Positions 56,871-64,000 of a DNA stretch of 64,000 bases are shown here, piece after piece. Source of the DNA: Lytechinus pictus. Its lineage: Eukaryota; Echinodermata; Echinoidea; Temnopleuroida; Toxopneustidae. How positions within the stretch are numbered: the first letter of the stretch is position 1; each line of letters begins with the position of its first letter. The position numbers were made by a program, and so were the translations under genes. The DNA is taken from contig NC_087249.1 of assembly GCF_037042905.1 (NCBI RefSeq), forward strand, positions 53,970,901-54,034,900. Direction: 5' to 3'. The notes beneath the pieces were generated by a model. The model had not been told where the DNA came from and did not search any database. It saw only the letters and a program-made list of their open reading frames with translations.

Positions 56871-57815
56871 TGATGAAGATAATTGTTTGATTGTCGTATA
56901 AATCAAAGATACCAAACAATTTCTGATATATATTTATATTCAACATGAAAATTATTCAGATATATACATCACCATGTAGATGAGATATAGGAGGTTCAGC
57001 TTCTAACCGTGACTTGCCTATTTCACAAGAAATGCCACCGCGAGCACATGTTGAATTGCTGGTTTCACCTTTTCTCACCAAAACCAATACAGATTTTTCG
57101 CTGATAAAAAAACGAATATTCCTTATTCAGAGGGATTGTACTTAAACACAATCTCTTTCTCTCTTCAGTTAAATATTAAAAAGGAAAACTTATGAATGTA
57201 GCTGGTTGCAAGGACCTGGGAAGCGGTGGGTGCTGCGTGTATTATTCTCCATAGGCAGCACCCCCACGAAATCAAGTTCCCTTTGTATTTTTTTATATAT
57301 GTTATAGTGGACATAATTATCACATCCGACAATCGCAAATCATTTACATAGTCTTTCACATATTCCTATAACGCGACTCAATCAAGCTCCGGCACACCGA
57401 AACAGACGATAGCAAAAAGAGACATGGGTGTGGTTGGACTTGAAACTTCCAGGTTTTATATTATGTCGAATCAAGTGTGCGCGCGCCCGACCGCCCGTGT
57501 TTTGTATAAACAATTACAAGTCAGACAATAGAAACCAAATTTCAAAGTCTTTTTCGCCCTGCCCCATGGCCCTGGAAAGCGGGGTGCTGGGGGGGGGGGT
57601 GAAGCACCCCAAAAATTTGGGGATGCTGCATGTGTTATTTTCCATAGGCAGCACCTCCTGGAAATCTAGTGGTAAGTTGATAAATGACAGAAATGTAATG
57701 AAAATGAACGACGTTTTAATTGTAGAACCCCCCCCCCCCCCCACTTCAGAATTTTCCGACACAGTACTTAAAATAGTGTTTAAATTCACCCTTTTTGAGA
57801 TCGGAATATCAAATA
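56871..57815. other. Non-coding stretch
   Basis: Two related segments, 57225-57275 and 57600-57665, share GGATGCTGC/GGGTGCTGC, TTATT(C/T)TCCATAGGCAGCACC. Homopolymer G and C runs at 57587-57600 and 57727-57742. No gene supported. Confidence 0.5.
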
Positions 57816-58319
57816 TTTTCTGCTCGCGCTTCGCGCTCGCATTATTGATTTTTATAATAAAAACAATATTTACAATGCCCAGATACTAGGTCTAACTCTA
57901 AACGCGCGCACGCATGTTTTGGGGCTACTCCGGGCTGAAAATATTTTATATCAAATACAATTTTATGAAAATCTGATAACAAATAGTTAAGTTATTTAAT
58001 TCTAAAGTTTAGCAATATTTTATGAAAATGGTGATATGCAAGTCGTCATGAACATTTAATAGGTGGGTTGACATGTGCGGATATCTGTCCCCAAAGGTAG
58101 GGGGACCAGGGCCTGGAAAATTTGACAAGCAAAAAAAAAAGAAAAAAAAAGTTTTTCACCCAAAATGTAAGGTCATTTAGTCCAAAAGGTATTATTTTGA
58201 TTGTGAAGTGATGTATTTTTCTCCATGAAAGACCAAAAATAGTAGGGGGCATTTGATATTGTGTCCCCCTACTATTTTTGGTAGGGGGGACACATCCCCC
58301 TGCCCCCTCTGGGAATTCC

Positions 58320-58745
58320 GCCCATGTGGGTTGAAGATGTCACATCCCCACTATCCTGTTTCTTGTGTTATTACATGAAATCAAAATTGTTCAATTTTTT
58401 CATACCAGTGTGAATGATATGTCTCCCTTATAATGAAATAAGTTGCAGCAAAGAATATCTAATGGACTAAATCAGTTGTCAATTCAGCTGTTTTTGGTTC
58501 TTGAAGGGAAAATATTAAATAAACCTAATTTTGTATAATAAAATACAAAATAACAAGTGGGGATATGACATCATCCGTTTGCTCATTGAATATTAATGAA
58601 GACATGATTAAAACTGTTTCACCGGAATAATGCTAATCTTTAAAATGCAATAACTTTGATATTCCTTGTCGGATTTTGATCAAATCTTTATTCTTATGTT
58701 CGTCTGATTTTTCTTTATCTGTTCAAATCATGTTACATTCAGTGT
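58320..58745. repeat. Diverged AAGTCCACCC-type MITE
   Basis: Segments TGACATCATCCGTTTGCTCA, ATAACTTTGATATTCCTTG and ATTTTTCTTTATCTGTTCAAATCA follow the order seen in 34727-35326 but are strongly diverged. Low confidence in exact limits. Confidence 0.4.
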
Positions 58746-59072
58746 GAAGTTTCAGATAATAATATCAAAAAATTTCTGCTCGCGCTTCGCGCTCACATTA
58801 TTTATGTTAGAATATATCCAATTACCCATCATTTTCTTGATTTACAAAACATGAATAGAATTATAGGTCTGAAATCTCAATTTTGTTTCCGCTCGTGCTT
58901 TGCGCTCGCATCAATTGTATAGTTATATACCTATCCTGTTCATGATTAGAAAAGTGCTTAAGATTTCCTGTTTTTAGGTCTGAAATCTCATTTTTAATTC
59001 CGCTCGCGCTTCGCGCTCGCATCAATTGTATAGTTATATACCTATCCTGTTCATGATTAGAAAAGTGCTTAA

Positions 59073-60010
59073 GGACGTTCCACAGTTATGTTTGTGCGCA
59101 ATATGATCTGCGCATAGTTTACACTCTGCGCGCTGACGTCACAATGGATGAACAGGTGATTAATAAGCTGCGGGTATGTGCTGATTTTTCTCATCATCAT
59201 GCACTCTAACTGCAGATCTGATGCGTTATTTCATGAAGCTAAAAAAATGAATTATTCCATGGACCATTCAAAAAAAGATTCTTTACAATTTCAAAATACT
59301 TTACTCTGCAGTGCTGCCAAGAATCACGAATATTACCCCGAGTTTGAATAAATGGTAGAGTGGTTTGATTTTTTTCTTCACATAGATACAAAGCATTCGG
59401 CGCATTTTTGGTGTTTTAAAAAGCACATTTGCTCTAATAAAAATACTGATAGTTTAAAAACAAGCACATGAACCCCTATTTTTTAATGTTTGTTCCTCTT
59501 AGGTATACCTTCCTCTACAACTCTACAAATTTTGGTGAAAATGACATGGATTTTGAATAAAGTGCAGCATTTATTGTACTTTTGTAGTTTGTTACTGAAA
59601 TTTCACATTTTTTAGATTGGGATTTTGTTATCTCTTACGCCATTTTTAAGAACTGACAGTGCTGTTAAACTTAAAATTGCAAACAAATAGTACTATAAAT
59701 ATATTCTCCATTCTAACGATATAATTATTAATTCTCTTGCGAAATTTGATGACTTTTTCATGTATTTTGACTGAGTAATACAGGTTTAATCTCATTGTAG
59801 TAATCTTGGGCGGTCTAAAAATGCCAAATTCTTTTGAATGCGCAATTCTTAAGAACATCAATTTGGGTGAACTTTGAAGTTCTATAGCAAAAAAATCAAG
59901 CACATGGACCTATGTTAATTTTTACATTTTTCGAATATTAAGGTTCTAAAGTATCTATGTGCAAAGTTTGGTGAAAATGACATGGATTTCACGTTAACTG
60001 TGGAACGTCC
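59073..60010. mobile_element. 938-bp element flanked by TTAA
   Basis: Ends GGACGTTCCACAGTTA and TAACTGTGGAACGTCC are perfect inverted repeats; TTAA lies on both sides and sibling units of the surrounding tandem repeat show the empty site GTGCTTAAGATG. The interior carries AAAAACAAGCACATGAACCC and AAAATGACATGGATTTTGAA, shared with the array at 50780-53776. A TA duplication (Tc1-type) cannot be separated from TTAA (piggyBac-type). No transposase. Confidence 0.85.
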
Positions 60011-60934
60011 TTAAGATGTCCCGTTTTTAGGTCTGAAATCTCATTTTCATTTCCGCTCGCGTTTCGCGCTTGCATCAATTGTGTAGTTATATACTTATCC
60101 TCTTCATTATTAGAAAAGTGCTTAGAATGTCTCGTTTTTGGGGTCTGAAATCTCAATTTTGTTTCCGCTCGCGCTTCGCGCTCGAATCAATTGTATAGTT
60201 ATATACCTATCCTGTTCATGATTAGAAAAGTGCTTAAGATGTCCTGTTTTTAGGTCTGAAATCTCATTTTTATTTCCGCTCGCGCGAATTGTAGTTATAT
60301 ACCTATCCTGTTCATGATTGGAAAAGTGCTCAAGATGTCCCGTTTTTAGGTCTGAAATCTCATTTTTATTTCCGCTCGCACTTCGCGCTCGCATCAATTG
60401 TATAGTTATATACCTATCCTCTTCATTATTAGAAAAGTGCTTAGAATGTCTTTTTTTTTGGTCTGAAATCTCAATTTTGTTTCCGCTCGTGCTTGGTGCT
60501 CGCATCAATTGTATAGTTATATACCTATCCTGGTCATGATTGCAAAAAGTGCTTAGAATGTCCAGTATTTAGGTCGGAATGTCAAATTTTTCAGCTCGCG
60601 CTTCGCGCTCGCATTATTTGATTGTTGATATATGTATCGTCTTAATGGGTAACTGCAAACAGTCCTTTAACACTTCCCTTTCGATCATACAAGAGCGTAT
60701 ATAAAAAATATCTGCTCGCACTGATCACATTCGCAGTTATTATTTGTTACATACGCATCTTGTTCAGGACGACAAACATTGCTCAAAATGTTCAATTTTC
60801 AGGACAAAAAACATGAAATCCCCCCAAAAAAAGTAGCTCGCGCTTCACGCTCGAGTTATCTAAATATATATCTATGTTCTTTTATAAGAAGAAAGCTAAG
60901 AAGTGACTGTCATAATATGTACCCAGTGAGCAAA

Positions 60935-61645
60935 ATATATGGGGCCCATATGGGTTACTTGTGGGCTTATCAGGGCTAAAAATGTGGGCCCCATATGGGT
61001 TGCCCATGTGGGCTATGTATGGGCCCATCTGGGCCCCTTGTGTTTTTTGCACCGTACACCCCGTCTGGGGCCCATATGGGCCAGGGTTTCGCGTGGGGTA
61101 AATATGGGCAGGCCCACATCGTACCCATGTAAACCATATGGGGCCCATTTGGGCTATGTATGGGCCCATATGGGCCCCACCTGGCCAATCTGGGTCCCAT
61201 ATGTACACCCTATGTGGGGCCCATTTGGGCCAAGTGGGTTTAGTGTGGGTTGAATATGGGCAGGCCCATATTGCTCCCATATGGGCCCCATATGGGTTGC
61301 CCATGTGGGCTATGTATGGCCCCACTTGGCCCATCTGGGACCCATGTGTTTTTTGCACCGTACACCCCGTCTGGGGCCCATATGGGCCAGGGTTTCGCGT
61401 GGGGTAAATATGGGCAGGCCCACATCGTACCCATGTAAACCATATGAGGCCCATTTGGGCTATGTATGGGCCCATATGGCCCCACTTGGCCAATCTGGGA
61501 CCCATATGTACACCCTATGTGGGGCCCATTTGGGCCAAGTGGGTTTAGTGTGGGTTGAATATGGGCAGGCCCACATTGCTCCCATATGGGCCCCATATGA
61601 AAACAATACTGTGTTTTTATATGGGTCCCATGTGGGCCATGTGGG
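60935..61645. repeat. CCCATATGGG palindrome-rich repeat block
   Basis: Dense overlapping words GGGCCCATATGGG, GGGCCCATTTGGGC, GGCCCACAT and CCCATGTGGGC. Superimposed is a 306-bp direct duplication (for example TGTTTTTTGCACCGTACACC at 61041 and 61347). All frames on both strands stay open for long stretches and read as MGPIWA-like repeats, so they are not treated as genes. Confidence 0.9.
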
Positions 61646-62095
61646 TCCACGATGTTTTAATCAATTAAAAAAATATATCAATTTGTATCATTAAGGTGAC
61701 TTTATATACAACCCAATACTCTAATCCTTATCATTTTATCATATCCTATAATCCTACATTCTAACCCTAAATCCTAATCCTATCCTAATCCTATCCTACA
61801 CCTAACCACTGAATCTTGTTATTGACTTCTATATATAGAGCGAGTTTGCTATACCTGACAGGCTATGGTTAATAACAATTTTCAATATTTAACCTTGAAA
61901 ATTTTCTCCTGAAATTAAATGTTTTGATTTTTAATTTTATGGTAATACATTACATACTTTTCTGAAACTTTTCATGGTGGAATCCTTGCATAAACACAAA
62001 CATATTAATTGTTGTAGCCGTATTTAGCTAAAATTTTTGTCATTTACTGTTGTAATAAATATTCATAAGTGCAGTCCAGATCAATCATCCAGTGA
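61646..62095. other. AT-rich spacer
   Basis: Includes imperfect AATCCTA repeats at about 61720-61800. No gene seen. Confidence 0.55.
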
Positions 62096-62400
62096 TATTG
62101 AGCTCAGATGTGACCCATCTGGGTCCCAGAAGGCTTATCTGGTACATATGGGCCCAGATATTACCCAGATGGGTCCCACATATTTTAGCCCATCTGGGTC
62201 CCACCTCGCCAATGCCCATCTCCAGCCCAGATGATATTCATCTGGTACATATGGGCCCAGATATAACCCAGATGGGCCCCAAGTGGGCCCCATGTGGACT
62301 TACCCACTTCTAGCCCATATGGTTTCCATATGGGCCATATGGGTCCCAGATAACCCACATTGGACCCATATGGGTCCCAGATATTTTGCTATCTGGGCGT
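62096..62400. repeat. Second CCCAGATGGG / CCCATATGGG block
   Basis: CATCTGGGTCCCAGA, GGGCCCAGATA, CCCAGATGGG and CCATATGGGCC alternate over about 300 bp; same style as 60935-61645 but with CAGATG as the main core. Confidence 0.85.
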
Positions 62401-63045
62401 GTTCTCCTTTGAAAATTCAAAAATTTTCTTTATTTTAAGATGCATTAACGCGATTAGAACCTAACCTGTGAATTGTAAGATCACAAACATTTTTTTTTAT
62501 CCGTAAGCTATTTATCATCAATCGAATTAGCCGTATACATAGGGTACCCGATAAATCCCTAAAATCAACACTAAACATGTGATTTCTAGAAAAGGCAGGC
62601 ATTCCAAAGCGAACTTTTATGGGGTTGAGTTCTCATCATAAGTGTATCAAAAAATGTGAAAATGAAGAAAATCTTCTTTTTTCTCCTTTATTTCCCCCCC
62701 CCCCCTTTTTTTACCCCTTCGAGATTTACCAACAATGTGAAATATACCTTGATTACTATCTATGTCGAGCTTTAAAATACATGATCGGATTTTAGTGTCA
62801 AGTAACAAATGCAAAGGCTAACATACTAATTAACATTTATCAATCAAACATGAAAATAAAGAACGGATTTTGTCAAAAGCTAGAATTATCTATGAAAGAT
62901 ATAGGTTATTCTCATATTTGGGAAAACCTAAATACATTTTCTAAACGACATCAAGCTAAATCAGTGGGTACAGTTTCAGGAAGATAGATACTGGAAGAGA
63001 ATTATTGTAGTAAACTGAGAACGTATATAAAGATCTTAAACGTAG
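62401..63045. other. Non-coding stretch
   Basis: AT-rich, with a C run at 62695-62705. No gene supported. Confidence 0.5.
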
Positions 63046-63260
63046 GCCCAGTGGCGTAACAGGCGGGGGGGGGGCAGGGGGGGCAAGCTGCCCCCCCCCC
63101 CCCTGGCGGAGCTCACCGGGAAAATAAAAAAAAAACGGGAAAAAGAAAAAAAAGGGGGGGGGAGGGAAAGGGAAAGGAAAGAAAAAAAGGGAAAAGGGAA
63201 AGGAAAAGGGAAAAGAAAACTAAGAAAAAACATAAAAAAGGGAAAACGGAAAGATAACGG
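63046..63260. mobile_element. Transposon end with G/C runs and purine tract
   Basis: CAGTGGCGTAACAGGCGGGG, then facing G and C runs (63065-63104) and an A/G-rich tract to about 63260, the same layout as 17641-17760 and 25807-25950. Opposite end not found. A related CACTGGCGTACCGGGGGTGG lies at 63665. Confidence 0.55.
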
Positions 63261-64000
63261 GAAAAGGAAGGAAAAAACAACAAGTGAGAAAGAACAGTTC
63301 GCCCCGATATACAAATACATTAGCATGATTAGTATAAGACAGGGACATGAATTAAAGATGACAAAAAGGCAAACAAAAGCGGGAAATAAAGGCAAAATGA
63401 AATTAGCAAAAATCTAAATTGGAAAATAAAGAATAGGGACAAGATAACGTACACTACCGGGCTGCCGAGGATTGAGATAACGAGCGGGAAGAAAAATGGA
63501 TGGTATATAGCATAATGTCGTATGAAAGTCTATCATAAACTTGCTAAAATCTCCAAATAAGAGTCAAGACCCCGTGCAGTGGGGGCTCTTCATCTGTAAC
63601 CTTTAATGGGTTCTATAACGGGCCCCTATATGGACCCTTCCTGCATTAAGCTTTACGTTGAAGCACTGGCGTACCGGGGGTGGTTCCACAGCCAAGGGGA
63701 AATAAAAGAAAATAAAGGAGGCAGCGAAATGAGATGAATGAAAAAAAATATATGACATGATATTTGCTATAATGATGTAAAAATCTATCACATAATTAGA
63801 ATTTAATTTTAACAGGCCTTTTTTTTCTGGCTCGCTTCGCTCGCTGGCGACTTTTACAAATTTTCCCACATTTGCTATGGTGTGCCCCTCACAATATTTG
63901 GATGATTACGATACACAACTGCATTGAATTTATGTGTTGTGTTAAAGCTATATAAATATACACGCAATTTGATTAAAATAAGTGGCCATCTGTTAGGTTT
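63261..64000. other. Non-coding stretch to window end
   Basis: No gene supported. CTGGCTCGCTTCGCTCGCTGG at 63829-63849 is a shortened relative of the GCTCGCGCTTCGCGCTCGC motif. Confidence 0.5.

Larger units (their letters stand above)
57816..60870 (+). repeat. Tandem repeat with GCTCGCGCTTCGCGCTCGC motif, cluster 3
   Basis: Motif copies near 57820, 58777, 58891, 59002, 60054, 60166, 60277, 60375, 60484, 60594 and 60835. Between 58890 and 60610 the unit is about 110 bp with TCGCATCAATTGTATAG, TATATACCTATCCTGTTC, AAAAGTGCTTAAGATG and AGGTCTGAAATCTCA. Interrupted by 59073-60010. Confidence 0.88.

Noticed and set aside
57428-57889. 153-codon plus-strand frame
   Set aside because: Interrupted by G and C homopolymer-coded glycine and proline runs and ends in the repeat motif; no family resemblance.
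60122-60508. 128-codon minus-strand frame with internal repeats
   Set aside because: Consists of translated ~110-bp tandem units of cluster 3.
60882-61694. Open frames of 136-207 codons on both strands with MGPIWAH-like peptides
   Set aside because: Caused by the palindromic repeat block; the same peptide appears in sense and antisense frames.

Overview
This 64 kb window is animal nuclear DNA: split genes with GT-AG introns, low coding density, and wall-to-wall transposons, minisatellites and homopolymer runs. A vertebrate-like cathepsin O, a Ty3/gypsy element of the Gmr1 type (known from deuterostomes) and abundant AGATCTAG/TAGGCCTA-rich filler point to a marine deuterostome, most likely an echinoderm such as a sea urchin. 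The species is an inference.

Host genes. (1) A complete cathepsin O-like cysteine protease lies on the minus strand from 17045 to 2891 in eight exons that join in phase to 383 codons; the catalytic cysteine sits in a 14-nt microexon. (2) An intronless RING-finger membrane protein of the RNF26/IAP RING type lies on the plus strand at 37088-37825. (3) A weak candidate for a small three-exon minus-strand gene lies at 25128-22449. No other host gene could be supported.

Mobile DNA. The largest element is a Gmr1-like LTR retrotransposon (39220-47930, TSD ATATG) whose integrase precedes the reverse transcriptase. Its LTRs are nearly identical, but each carries a different later insertion, and the reading frame and two catalytic motifs look damaged. 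Intron 1 of the cathepsin gene holds two large inverted repeats (12.26-14.43 kb and 15.06-16.38 kb), each centred on a copy of the same short transposon. Other supported elements with target duplications are a hAT-type element (25807-27256), a hairpin-rich TA-flanked element (32842-33288), a palindromic MITE (47070-47265), a 588-bp element with 8-bp TSD (51899-52486), a 309-bp MITE (52939-53247), a 1.2-kb element with inverted minisatellite arms (54399-55615) inside a LINE relic, and a TTAA-flanked element (59073-60010).

Tandem and dispersed repeats. A ~160-bp repeat rich in TGACCTTTGACCT occurs in four blocks, one of them just upstream of the RING gene. Other arrays are a ~780-bp polypurine tract with an adjacent GATGTTCGA minisatellite (17.7-18.88 kb), a ~220-bp array at 29.9-31.1 kb, a ~240-bp array at 50.8-53.8 kb, GCTCGCGCTTCGCGCTCGC repeats in three clusters, and a block dominated by CCCATATGGG-like palindromes at 60.9-62.4 kb. 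The two host genes are unrelated in function; nothing here behaves as an operon or gene cluster.
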